From assembly GCF_019880365.1 (NCBI RefSeq), contig NZ_CP082271.1, positions 2,108,001-2,172,000 of the forward strand: 64,000 nt of DNA. Reading direction: 5' to 3'. The translations under genes were made by a program, and so were the position numbers. How positions within the stretch are numbered: position 1 is the first letter of the stretch; the number at the start of each line of letters is the position of its first letter. The notes under the pieces are model-generated. The model saw only the letters and a program-made list of their open reading frames with translations, ran no database searches and was not told the origin of the DNA. The stretch comes from Pseudomonas sp. DNDY-54 (GTDB lineage: Bacteria > Pseudomonadota > Gammaproteobacteria > Pseudomonadales > Pseudomonadaceae). Of this stretch, positions 47,779-57,080 are shown one piece after another.

Positions 47779-49929
47779 CTAGTCCTCTTCTTTGATCAAC
47801 TCGAACAACAACAACGACCGACCCGTGACGCCGTATTCATTACTGAAATCAAAGCGCTCGGCTCGGGCATTGGGATTGTTTGTGTCGATCAGGCGATTCC
47901 AGTAAATGCCCTGAGGTACCTCGGGCAGCGTGAAATTCACCACGTCATGGTGGGAGTTGACGATGATCAGCAGCGTCGCATCCGAGCCAGTCCGGCGGAT
48001 ACCGGTCGGCTGAGCGCGGCCATCGAGCAGCATGCCCATGCAGCGGTTGTTGCCGTCTTCCCAGTGCTCGACGGTCATTTCTTCGGCATGCGGCGCCAGC
48101 CAGGTCACGTCCTTCACGCCCAACTCTTCGTGATAGGCGCCGACCAGGAAGCGACCCCGTCGCAGCATCGGGTAGCGCTGACGCAGGCGAATCAATTTGC
48201 GAACAAACGCCTGGAGCGCACTGCTTTCTTCGGGGATATCCCAGTCGACCCAACCAATTTCGCTGTCCTGACAATAGGCGTTGTTGTTACCGCGCTGGGT
48301 TCGTGCGAACTCGTCACCCGCGACGATCATCGGTGTGCCTTGTGAAAACAGCAGGGTGGCGAAGAAGTTACGCATCTGGCGGAAGCGCAGCTCCCGAATT
48401 TCCGGGTCGTCGGTGGGCCCTTCAACGCCGTGGTTCCAGGAGATGTTGTTATCGCTGCCGTCGCGGTTGTCTTCGTCGTTGGCTTCGTTGTGCTTGTGGT
48501 TATAGGAAACCAGGTCGTTCAACGTAAAGCCGTCGTGCGCGGTGACGAAGTTGACCGAGCTGAACGGCCTGCGCCCACGTTGATTGAACAGGTCGCCGGA
48601 ACCGGTCAGGCGGCTGGCGAAATCGGGGAGCTGGTCGGAATCGCCCTTCCAGAATGCCCGCACGGTGTCGCGGTACTGGTCGTTCCACTCCGCCCAGCCG
48701 GGCGGGAACCGACCGACCTGATAACCCCCAGGGCCACAGTCCCAGGGTTCGGCGATCAGTTTGGTCTTGGCGAGAACCGGGTCCTGACGGCAGGCGACGA
48801 GGAATCCGTGGCGCTCGTCATAGCCACCGTGCTCCCGACCGAGGATGGTCGCCAGGTCGAAACGGAAGCCATCGACGTGCATTTCCTCAGCCCAGTAACG
48901 CAGCGAGTCCGTGACCATCTGGACGACGCAGGGGTGGCTCATGTCCAGCGTGTTGCCGGTACCTGAATCGTTGATGTAGTAGCGCTTGTCGTCCGGCATC
49001 AGTCGGTAGTACGAAGAGTTGTCGATGCCGCGCATGGACAGGGTCGGGCCGAGTTCGTTGCCCTCGGCGGTGTGGTTGTAGACCACATCGAGAATGACTT
49101 CGAGATCGGCGTTATGCAGGTGCGCGACCATCTCCTTGAATTCGCTGATCTTGCCGCTGGCAAGGTACTGGGGTTGCGGCGCGAAGAACGCGATGCTGTT
49201 GTAACCCCAGTAGTTGCTCATCCCTTTTTCCAGCAGGTGCTGGTCCTGAACGAAGGCATGAATTGGCAGGAACTCGATTGACGAGACGCCGAGCTTGCGC
49301 ACGTAATCAATAACTTCCGCCGTCTTGAAACCGCCAAAGGTCCCGCGCATGTCCTCGGGTACCGAAGGGTGCTGCATGGTGAAGCCGCGCACATGGGTCT
49401 CGTAAATGATGGTCCGATCCCAAGGCACCTGCACTGGACGGTCATGCCCCCAGGTGAAAGCAGGGTCGATAATCTTGGACTTTGGCACAAAGGGCGCACT
49501 GTCGCGCTCGTCGTAGCTGAGGTCCGCATCGGCGTGGCCGATGGTGTATCCGAACAGAGCCTCCGACCATTTGAGGCCACCCACCAGCTGTTTGGCGTAG
49601 GGATCGATCAGCAGCTTGTTCGGGTTGAAACGATGCCCCGCGTCGGGTGCGTACGGCCCGTGAACGCGGTAACCGTAGATCTGCCCCGGGTGGGCGTCAG
49701 GCAGGTAGCCATGCCAGATCTCGTCGGTGTACTCGGGCAGCTCGATACGCTCGAGCTCGGTCTCGCCATCGGAATCGAACAGACACAGCTCAACCTTGGT
49801 GGCATTCGCAGAAAAGATCGCGAAATTGACTCCCAACCCATCCCAGGTGGCGCCAAGCGGGAAGGGCAGCCCTTCGCGAATACGCGAGGGGGTCAGAATC
49901 TGAGGCGCCGCAGGTTTTTTTCTACTCAT
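47779..49929 (-). CDS. glgX: Glycogen debranching enzyme GlgX (GH13_11)
   Basis: 716-residue isoamylase-type enzyme that hydrolyses alpha-1,6 branches of limit dextrins. The N-terminal CBM48 (FPLGATWDGLGVNFAIFSANA) is followed by the barrel: nucleophile Asp in VDGFRFDLATILGRE, acid/base Glu in KLIAEPWDCGPGGYQVG, and the HDGFTLNDLVSYNHKHNEAN segment typical of GlgX. GGAG lies before the ATG. It is last of the - strand operon, supplying linear maltodextrin to TreY and MalQ. Confidence 0.95.
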   Translation of the reverse strand: MSRKKPAAPQILTPSRIREGLPFPLGATWDGLGVNFAIFSANATKVELCLFDSDGETELERIELPEYTDEIWHGYLPDAHPGQIYGYRVHGPYAPDAGHRFNPNKLLIDPYAKQLVGGLKWSEALFGYTIGHADADLSYDERDSAPFVPKSKIIDPAFTWGHDRPVQVPWDRTIIYETHVRGFTMQHPSVPEDMRGTFGGFKTAEVIDYVRKLGVSSIEFLPIHAFVQDQHLLEKGMSNYWGYNSIAFFAPQPQYLASGKISEFKEMVAHLHNADLEVILDVVYNHTAEGNELGPTLSMRGIDNSSYYRLMPDDKRYYINDSGTGNTLDMSHPCVVQMVTDSLRYWAEEMHVDGFRFDLATILGREHGGYDERHGFLVACRQDPVLAKTKLIAEPWDCGPGGYQVGRFPPGWAEWNDQYRDTVRAFWKGDSDQLPDFASRLTGSGDLFNQRGRRPFSSVNFVTAHDGFTLNDLVSYNHKHNEANDEDNRDGSDNNISWNHGVEGPTDDPEIRELRFRQMRNFFATLLFSQGTPMIVAGDEFARTQRGNNNAYCQDSEIGWVDWDIPEESSALQAFVRKLIRLRQRYPMLRRGRFLVGAYHEELGVKDVTWLAPHAEEMTVEHWEDGNNRCMGMLLDGRAQPTGIRRTGSDATLLIIVNSHHDVVNFTLPEVPQGIYWNRLIDTNNPNARAERFDFSNEYGVTGRSLLLFELIKEED

Positions 49930-50028
49930 GAAATCTCCGATGGCAGCTCGTGATCGATGCTGTGCAAGGCAATAGAACGCCGTGTCCGCCCGACGCTCTG
50001 AATGGGTCGGGTCGAACCGTGCGGTCGT

Positions 50029-50412
50029 TCAGGATTCTTTCTTGGTGCGCGGAGCGCGGGTTTTCTTCACACCGGCCGGTATCCCCTCGGCGGCCTCAGT
50101 CCCCGCTTTGGCCTTGGGTTCCGCAGAGCCCTTGGCGGCGGCGGCAGCCTTGGCGGGCTTGACGTCCTTCGGGTCCTTGGCGTCTTTCGCGGTTTTCGCC
50201 GACTTGGCAGGTTTAACTGCAGGTGTCGCGTCGGTCGGTTTAGTCGCCGTTTTGCGCGCACGACTTACAGGTTTCTCGGTTGGCTTGCCGCTTTCCGCCT
50301 CGGCAAGCTTGCGGGCCATCTCCCAGTGGCGGGCATCTTCACCATGAGGGCGACCCTCGGATACCCAGATGTCGTACGCGAGCTCACGAATCCGCGCTTC
50401 GTTTTTAGTCAT
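50029..50412 (-). CDS. DUF2934 protein with Lys/Ala/Pro-rich tail
   Basis: 127 residues in two parts: residues 1-~42 are a DUF2934 domain (ARIRELAYDIWVSEGRPHGE, then DARHWEMARKLAEAE), and the remaining ~85 are a low-complexity tail of Lys, Ala, Pro and Thr resembling histone-H1-like or AlgP-type repeats. The function is unknown; the tail suggests nucleic-acid or polyanion binding. It overlaps the end of treY by 8 bp and lies 99 bp before glgX, so it is co-transcribed with the glucan genes. Confidence 0.82.
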   Translation of the reverse strand: MTKNEARIRELAYDIWVSEGRPHGEDARHWEMARKLAEAESGKPTEKPVSRARKTATKPTDATPAVKPAKSAKTAKDAKDPKDVKPAKAAAAAKGSAEPKAKAGTEAAEGIPAGVKKTRAPRTKKES

Positions 50413-53221
50413 CGTTCTGATTCTCCTGTTGAACTGATCTAAGGTGTAAAACCGCTACTGGCAGATGTTGCAAAACTTCAGCTGCAGCCAAACCCTCTTG
50501 TTTGGGTGTGACTGTCATTCCGTCAAAAAGTCGCTCCAACGCATGACCGCTCAGCGCATCGGGCAATCGGACATGGGTGTCGCTCCATCGCTCCGCTGGA
50601 ATCTGCGGACTGCTGCTGTCGCCGAGCAGCCCGCTGGCGAGCCTCGCGGCAATCACGACGAGCCAGCTGCCATCCCGTTCTCGGGCAAAGGCGACAAGCT
50701 GGTCAGCGTGCTCACCTTCGATCTTCAGTGGCACATAACGCCCTTCGGTAAACAGACGTGGCTGAGCCCGCCGCAACCGCAAGGTCCGTGCGATGAGCCA
50801 CTGCTTGATACGACCGTCCTGCCAGTTCGCCAGCAGTTCGGCAGGTTTTGCCTGTAGGTCGAACGTCGCGCGGCGCTGGTCAAAGTCCACCGGCCGGCGA
50901 TTGTCTGGATCGACCAAGCTGAAGTCCCAGTAGTCGGCGCCTTGGTAGAGGTCCGGCACGCCAGGTGTGGTCATGCGCAACAGCGTCTGGGTCAGGCTAT
51001 TCAACGCCCCAGCCGGGGCCAGTTCGACCGCGGCGCCGGCGATGTCGGTACGCAGCGTTCTGCATTCGTCGCCCAGTAGCAGGGCACGCAAGTACTGTTG
51101 GCAGGCGCCCTCGTATTCGCTGTTGGGATCGGTCCAGGTACTGCGCAGTTTGGCTTCGCGCACGGCCTTTTCCTGCCACTTGATGATTCGTTCGCAGAAG
51201 GCTTCCAGCCCCGGCTGATCATCCACGGCGAGGTCCAGCGGCCAGCTGCTGACGAGAATCTGGAACAAGAGCATCTCATCGCCCGCCGAGGGAGCCGGTC
51301 CGTCAGCCAGCTCCTGGCGCTGCCCATAGGCAAGCTGTCGCCAATGACGCACCTTGGCCGCGAACCATTCGGCCCGTTCGCTGATCACGGTCATCCGCGC
51401 GCGCGTGTCTTCGCCTCGCTTGTGGTCGTGGGTCGCGGTGGTAAGCAGGTTGCGCGGGAAGTGTTCGGCGCGCGCCAGGCATTCGGCGTGAAACGCGTCC
51501 ACCGGCGCGCTGAACGTCTGTGGGTCGAAGCCCACGTCATTGCGCGACAGCAGAGCCCCGGAGCGATAGCAGGCAGTGTCTTCCACGGCTTTCGCGGCGG
51601 CAGGCGAGGTGAGCTGCTGAAAACGTGTGCAGGCATAGCGACGGATGCGCCGCGCCGGTCCAGGCGGCAGCGAGCGCAAGCTTTCACCGCCGAGCCAGCG
51701 GTCAAGCAAGTCCAACAACGGCCAGTCCGCTTCGCCGAGTGTGGTGCGCGCGCCGGCCAACGCCTGCTGGAAGAACGGCTCGTCGGCCTCGCGCCGACCG
51801 CGGGCACCGATGTAGGTGCGGTACACCGGGAAGTGCACGATCAGCTCCAACAGCGCACGGCGGATGGCGCCAAGCGTAATGTCGCGCGTCATCACGTCGT
51901 AGCGAGCGACCTGCAGAAGGGCCTGAGCGACTGTTTCGAAGTCGCCGGCGAGCGGTCCGGTCAAGACCAACTGGCGCGCCTGACGCACTTCTTCCATGAA
52001 ATCGTCCGGACGCTCCGCGGTTTCACTCCACAGTGTGCACAGGACGCCTTTGCCCGCTGGGTCGTGCTGTAGCAGCGACACCTGATTCATGAATTCGTAG
52101 CCCGTGGTGCCGTCCACGCCCCAGTCGTCATGCAGGCGTTCGCCCTCGGCGAGGATCTTTTCAACATAGATCGGCACGTGGTCTTGCGCCGCTTCAGCGG
52201 GGCGGGCGGCGTTGAGCCGGTCGACGCGTCGCCGTAGCCGCCGGCAATAGCCACGAGGGTTGGCCAGACCGTCGATGTGATCGATTCGCAAACCATCGAC
52301 CAGGCCTTCGCTGATCAGCTCGAAAATCTTTGCATGGGTTTCTTCGAACACTACCGGCCGCTCGACACGCAGCCCGCCGAGCTCGTTGATGTCGAAGAAT
52401 CGCCGCCAGTTGATGTCGTCACCCGCCGTCCGCCAGCTGGCGAGGCGGTAGTTCTGACGCTCCAACAGCCCGTGCAACCGCCTGAAGCCTTCTTCGGTTG
52501 TCGAGTCGTAGTGGGTGAGCGCGTCCTCCAGCGTCTGCCGGGTTGCATCGTCTTCAAGCTGGCGAGCCAGATCTGCGCGCAGTTGTCGGGCGGTCTGGTA
52601 GGGCGCGGGTTCGGTGCGCAGCGCATCGAAGTGCTGGGCGAGGGCGCGCAGCTCCGGGTTGTCCGTCAGCCGCAGAATTTCACCGTAGCTGGGCGGCGTG
52701 ATCGGAAAGCGGTGCTCGTAATGTTCGGCGTAGAACGCGCCGTTCTCGACATCCAGCCGCAGGGGGATTTTGCCGTCTTGCAACGCCTCGCCGTAGTCGC
52801 TGCCCAGAAACGGCACCAGCAGCTGGCCTTCAAGCAACGGATCGGGCGAATTCCATTGGATATCGAAGAACTGCGCGTACGGGCTCCGGCGCCCCCATTC
52901 GAGGACGTCCAGCCACCAGGCATTGCCCGAGCCACCGACGGCCATGTGGTTCGAGACGATATCGAGGATCAGGCCCATGCCTTTGGCCCGTAACGCATCG
53001 ACCAGACGACGCAAGGCGGCTTCACCGCCCAGCTCAGGGTTGATGCGAGTGGGGTCGATGACGTCGTAGCCATGCATCGAACCGGGTCGGGCAGTCAGCA
53101 GCGGCGATGCGTAGAGGTGACTGATGCCCAGGTTGGCGAAGTAGTCGACCAGCGCCGTCGCGTCGTCGAGCGTGAAGTCACGATGGAACTGCAATCGCAG
53201 CGTGGCACTAAGTTCTCTCAT
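50405..53221 (-). CDS. treY: Maltooligosyltrehalose synthase TreY (GH13_26)
   Basis: 938-residue enzyme that converts the reducing-end alpha-1,4 bond of maltodextrin to the alpha,alpha-1,1 bond of trehalose. N-terminal signature ATLRLQFHRDFTLDDATALV and LYASPLLTARPGSMHGYDV; nucleophile Asp in DGLRIDHIDGLANP; acid/base Glu in PIYVEKILAEGE. It is longer than actinobacterial TreY (~775) but normal for pseudomonads as far as I know. It overlaps malQ by 4 bp and the DUF2934 gene by 8 bp. Confidence 0.95.
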   Translation of the reverse strand: MRELSATLRLQFHRDFTLDDATALVDYFANLGISHLYASPLLTARPGSMHGYDVIDPTRINPELGGEAALRRLVDALRAKGMGLILDIVSNHMAVGGSGNAWWLDVLEWGRRSPYAQFFDIQWNSPDPLLEGQLLVPFLGSDYGEALQDGKIPLRLDVENGAFYAEHYEHRFPITPPSYGEILRLTDNPELRALAQHFDALRTEPAPYQTARQLRADLARQLEDDATRQTLEDALTHYDSTTEEGFRRLHGLLERQNYRLASWRTAGDDINWRRFFDINELGGLRVERPVVFEETHAKIFELISEGLVDGLRIDHIDGLANPRGYCRRLRRRVDRLNAARPAEAAQDHVPIYVEKILAEGERLHDDWGVDGTTGYEFMNQVSLLQHDPAGKGVLCTLWSETAERPDDFMEEVRQARQLVLTGPLAGDFETVAQALLQVARYDVMTRDITLGAIRRALLELIVHFPVYRTYIGARGRREADEPFFQQALAGARTTLGEADWPLLDLLDRWLGGESLRSLPPGPARRIRRYACTRFQQLTSPAAAKAVEDTACYRSGALLSRNDVGFDPQTFSAPVDAFHAECLARAEHFPRNLLTTATHDHKRGEDTRARMTVISERAEWFAAKVRHWRQLAYGQRQELADGPAPSAGDEMLLFQILVSSWPLDLAVDDQPGLEAFCERIIKWQEKAVREAKLRSTWTDPNSEYEGACQQYLRALLLGDECRTLRTDIAGAAVELAPAGALNSLTQTLLRMTTPGVPDLYQGADYWDFSLVDPDNRRPVDFDQRRATFDLQAKPAELLANWQDGRIKQWLIARTLRLRRAQPRLFTEGRYVPLKIEGEHADQLVAFARERDGSWLVVIAARLASGLLGDSSSPQIPAERWSDTHVRLPDALSGHALERLFDGMTVTPKQEGLAAAEVLQHLPVAVLHLRSVQQENQNDD

Positions 53222-55296
53222 CGTGGGTTGCTTCCAGTGGGCTGCTTTCGGGCATTAGCTAGGGTTTCCAGGCGGCGCGTGCAGGCTGGGTTGTCGAGTA
53301 GCGTGGCGCTCTCGCCGGGGTAACGGCGTCGCCAATTGGGGTGGGTATCAGTGGTCCCAGGCATGTTGGGCTGTTCGAGCAGACAGAGCGCGTCCTCGAT
53401 CGGAAACAGCACCAATGGTGCGGGCGTGTGGCCGATGAACGCGCTGCACGCATCCGCCAGCACCTCCGGGTCAGTGAGCTCGCCGTCAACCTCTGACGCG
53501 AACTCCCGCAAGACGCGAAGCAGCCCAGCGCGTTCTCGTTCGCGCTCTTCCAGCTGCGCCGGTCGTTCGTGCTCCTGGTGTTGGCCGACACGGATGCGCC
53601 AATCGATGTCATGGCCTTGCCACCAGCCGTTGATCGTAGGCAGGTCATGGGTGGTGGAGGTGGTAATAGCGCTTCGTGGATAGTGCGCGGGCGGCTTGAA
53701 GGTGCCGTGATTGTCGCGTTCGAAGAACAACACGCGCATGCCCAACAGCCCGCGATCGGCCAGTTTTTCACGCAGCCCCTCGGGAACGGTTCCAAGGTCT
53801 TCGCCCAGAATCACCGCGTTGCGACGCCAGGCCTCGAGCGAGAGCAGTCGTAGCAGGTCATCGAACGGGTAATTGAGGTAAGCACCCTCGGTAGGGCCGG
53901 CGCCTTCCGGCATCACCCACAACCGCATCAGGCCCATCACATGGTCGATCCGCATACCGCCGGCGTGGGCCAGATTGGCGCGAACCATCTCGATGAATGC
54001 CCGATAGCCGTGAGCCTTGAGACCCCACGGCGAGAACGCGGAAATGCCCCAACTCTGCCCCTGACGATTGATGATGTCCGGCGGTGCACCGACACTCAGC
54101 GCGGCTAATACTTCGTCCTGGCGGCTCCAGGCCTGGCTTCCGCCACCGTCAGCGCCTACCGCGAGATCACTGATCAGGCCGATCTTCATCCCGGCACTGT
54201 GTGCGGCGATCTGCGCGCGCTCGAGGCCGCGCGCAATCAACCACTGGCAGAACGCGTAGTAGCTGACGTCCTCCGCATGCGCCTGGGCGAAGCGCTCGAC
54301 CGCAGGGTTGTCCGGCTTACGGTATTCCTCCGGCCAGTCGCGCCAGTGCTGCGGATACCCTTCGGGACCGAGCAGCGAGGCATGCAGCGCCTCGAAGCGG
54401 CAATGGTTCTCCAACGCCTCGCCACCGGCTTCGCGAAAGCTGTCGAAGTCGGCTTGCTGGGCATTTCCACCTTTGGCGAAGTCGTCATACAGCGCACGGA
54501 GCAGGCACTGGCGCGTCCTGGATACGGAGTCCCAGTCGACCAGCTCAAGCTGTTCCAGGCGCTCCAATTCGTCGTGCAGACCGCAGGATTCAATGGCGCG
54601 TCGCACAGGGGTTTCACCCAATATCGCTTCGGGCGCGCTGTGGAGAATATTGAAGAACAGGCGACTGGACGGCGAATAAGGGCTGTACTGGCTGCTGTTC
54701 CCGGTGAACATCGCATGGATGGGGCTGATCCCGAGCGCGTCGGCGCCATGGGCAGCGGCATTGCGCGCAAGCTGTTCCAGCGCGAGCGTATCGCCCAAGC
54801 CACCGTCGCCCGGGCGCCGCAGACTGTATAGCTGAGCGGTAAGCCCCCACGCGTTAGCACCAGCGACGCTCTCGACACTCGGGCACGCACGGGGGGCGAC
54901 CGCAACGGTCAAGCGCTTCCCGGCGACCTCCAATTGGTGATAGCCGGGTGTTTCGATCGGCGCCAAACGAGCCTGGTCGTTCAGCGTGCCTTCGCGACGA
55001 CTGCCGTCTTCGAGCACAAGGCGATAGCCCGTCGATGCCTCGAAATAGGGGCTTAGGTCCAAGACGGAACCTTGGTCCAACGTCAGCAGCGGCGGCAGGC
55101 TGGCGTCGCCATTGGTGGCGTGCAATTTCTCGAGACTGCGCGCGATGTCCTCATCGCTGTCGGCCGCGAGGCCCAGCCCGTTCAGCACGGCCCTCAATAC
55201 CTCGGGTGTTACCCGTTGGTCACGCCCATCGGCGTCGACCCAGTCGATGGACAGGCCGGCCGCCTCGGCTAGGCGGTTGAGTCGTTCATCGCTCAT
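53218..55296 (-). CDS. malQ: 4-alpha-glucanotransferase (amylomaltase) MalQ (GH77)
   Basis: 692-residue enzyme that disproportionates maltodextrins. The long N-terminal extension (~residues 1-140, SDERLNRLAEAAGLSIDWVD) is typical of the proteobacterial type. GH77 motifs: SPIHAMFTGNSSQYSPYSPSSR, nucleophile Asp in GGMRIDHVMGLMRLW, acid/base Glu in VILGEDLGTVP. Four-base overlaps with both treZ and treY show tight coupling. It supplies chains of suitable length to TreY. Confidence 0.95.
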   Translation of the reverse strand: MSDERLNRLAEAAGLSIDWVDADGRDQRVTPEVLRAVLNGLGLAADSDEDIARSLEKLHATNGDASLPPLLTLDQGSVLDLSPYFEASTGYRLVLEDGSRREGTLNDQARLAPIETPGYHQLEVAGKRLTVAVAPRACPSVESVAGANAWGLTAQLYSLRRPGDGGLGDTLALEQLARNAAAHGADALGISPIHAMFTGNSSQYSPYSPSSRLFFNILHSAPEAILGETPVRRAIESCGLHDELERLEQLELVDWDSVSRTRQCLLRALYDDFAKGGNAQQADFDSFREAGGEALENHCRFEALHASLLGPEGYPQHWRDWPEEYRKPDNPAVERFAQAHAEDVSYYAFCQWLIARGLERAQIAAHSAGMKIGLISDLAVGADGGGSQAWSRQDEVLAALSVGAPPDIINRQGQSWGISAFSPWGLKAHGYRAFIEMVRANLAHAGGMRIDHVMGLMRLWVMPEGAGPTEGAYLNYPFDDLLRLLSLEAWRRNAVILGEDLGTVPEGLREKLADRGLLGMRVLFFERDNHGTFKPPAHYPRSAITTSTTHDLPTINGWWQGHDIDWRIRVGQHQEHERPAQLEERERERAGLLRVLREFASEVDGELTDPEVLADACSAFIGHTPAPLVLFPIEDALCLLEQPNMPGTTDTHPNWRRRYPGESATLLDNPACTRRLETLANARKQPTGSNPR

Positions 55297-57068
55297 CGTG
55301 CGGTCTCCAGATACATCTTGGCGGAGCGAGCATGCAGGGTGCTGGCGTCGGATTCCGCGCCGGTGCTGCGGCTGCAGTGCAGCAGTCGCGCGTTGGCCGA
55401 CACAGGGTTGATCGGTACGTCCACGTCGCTGAGGTTCAGTTCCAGACGCAGTTCACTGCCGTCTCCCAGACGCCAGCGGGCGAGGGCGGCAGCCTCACCC
55501 AGTGCTTGCGCACCGAGGAACTGCGAGCCCTCGAGGCGGGGCACGATCTCGCGGTGGCGGATACCGAGCAGCTGGCGATACAACGCCAGCCACTCCGCCT
55601 GTTCCGGCTGCTGCCGTTTGCTGAAGTCAGGCTTGGAGGCCTCATATGTTTCCACGGCGTTCGGGTCCGGGATCCGCTCACGGGTGTGCTCATCGGCGAA
55701 CTCTGCAAATTCGGCGAACTCGCCGCGGCGGCCTTCGCGCACCGCATCAGCCAACTCGCCGTGGTGGCTGGTGAAAAACAGGAACGGCTCGCGAGCGCCC
55801 CATTCTTCGCCCATGAACAACAGCGGAATCATCGGCGATAGCAGCAATACCGTCGTGGCCGCTTTCAGGGCGTCCGGATCGGTCAGGCCAATCAGTCGGT
55901 CGCCAAAGGCGCGGTTGCCAGTCTGGTCATGGTTCTGCAGGAAGAGCACGAACGAGGTAGGGGACAGGTGACCGCTCGGTTCGCCTCTGGATTCACCGCG
56001 ACGATTCTCATGGCCCTGATAGATAAAGCCTTCGCCGAGAAATCGGACCAGCTTGTCGGTGGCGTCGCGATGATAGTCGGCGTAGTAGCCCTGGCTTTCA
56101 TCGGTCAGCAAGGTGTGCAGAACATTGTGGCCGTCATCATTCCACTGCGCGGTGAAGCCTTGCGTCAGCAGACTGGAACGGTTGTCTTCGTTCTCCAGCA
56201 CGAGATGCACATGACGACCGGGCTCGACCTCGGCACGAACGCGTTCGGCCAGCTCGGGCAGAAAGGTCCGGTCCGGAATCGCATGCACCGCGTCCATGCG
56301 TAGCCCGTCGAAGCGGTATTCCATCAGCCACATCAACGCGTTATCGATGAAGAAATCGCGTACTTCGCTGCGACGGAAATCAATGCCATCGCCCCACGGC
56401 GTTTGCTGGTCGTGGCGGAAGAAATGCTTGGCGTAGCGGTGCAGGTAATTGCCGTCCGGGCCGAAGTGGTTGTACACCACGTCGATAAAGACCATCAGAC
56501 CGAGGCCATGCGCCGTGTCGATCAGGTGCTTGAGCTGATCGGGCGTGCCGTAAGAGGCTTCCGGCGCATACAGCAGCACGCCGTCGTAGCCCCAGTTGCG
56601 ATCGCCGGGAAATTCAGCGAGGGGCATCAGTTCGATTGCAGTGACGCCCAGGTCAGCCAGGTCTTGCAGGCGTTTTTCGATTTCGGCGTAGCCGCCGTAA
56701 CTGCCGACGTGAAGCTCATACAGAACGGTTTCATGCCAAGGGCGCCCTTGCCACTCCCCGTTGCGCCATTGATAAGCAGCTGGATCAACCACGATGCTCG
56801 GGTCATGAATGTCGGCCGATTGCGCGCGTGAGGCCGGATCAGGGACCTGTAGTTCATCGTCGATGAGAAAAGCGTAATGGGTACCGGCACCGGCGTCCGC
56901 CTCGACGGTGTACCAGCCGTCGTCATTGACCTGCATCGGCAGCGTTTCGCCGCCGACTATTACCAGGCTGACGCTTTGCGCGTCTGGCGCCCAGAGCCTG
57001 AACCGAGTACGCGAGTCATCGAGTAGCACCGGTCCGTGTTGCCCGTTGCGGGCAGGCCTGTTTTGCAT
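55293..57068 (-). CDS. treZ: Maltooligosyltrehalose trehalohydrolase TreZ (GH13_10)
   Basis: 591-residue enzyme that releases free trehalose from maltooligosyltrehalose made by TreY. N-terminal CBM48 (TRFRLWAPDAQSVSLVI), barrel with nucleophile Asp in YRFDGLRMDAVHAIPD, acid/base Glu in LVLENEDNRSSLL, and LFMGEEWGAREPFLFFTSHHGEL, a TreZ hallmark. It lies 12 bp downstream of glgA and overlaps malQ by 4 bp. Confidence 0.95.
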   Translation of the reverse strand: MQNRPARNGQHGPVLLDDSRTRFRLWAPDAQSVSLVIVGGETLPMQVNDDGWYTVEADAGAGTHYAFLIDDELQVPDPASRAQSADIHDPSIVVDPAAYQWRNGEWQGRPWHETVLYELHVGSYGGYAEIEKRLQDLADLGVTAIELMPLAEFPGDRNWGYDGVLLYAPEASYGTPDQLKHLIDTAHGLGLMVFIDVVYNHFGPDGNYLHRYAKHFFRHDQQTPWGDGIDFRRSEVRDFFIDNALMWLMEYRFDGLRMDAVHAIPDRTFLPELAERVRAEVEPGRHVHLVLENEDNRSSLLTQGFTAQWNDDGHNVLHTLLTDESQGYYADYHRDATDKLVRFLGEGFIYQGHENRRGESRGEPSGHLSPTSFVLFLQNHDQTGNRAFGDRLIGLTDPDALKAATTVLLLSPMIPLLFMGEEWGAREPFLFFTSHHGELADAVREGRRGEFAEFAEFADEHTRERIPDPNAVETYEASKPDFSKRQQPEQAEWLALYRQLLGIRHREIVPRLEGSQFLGAQALGEAAALARWRLGDGSELRLELNLSDVDVPINPVSANARLLHCSRSTGAESDASTLHARSAKMYLETAR

Positions 57069-57080
57069 TGATTGACCTCG

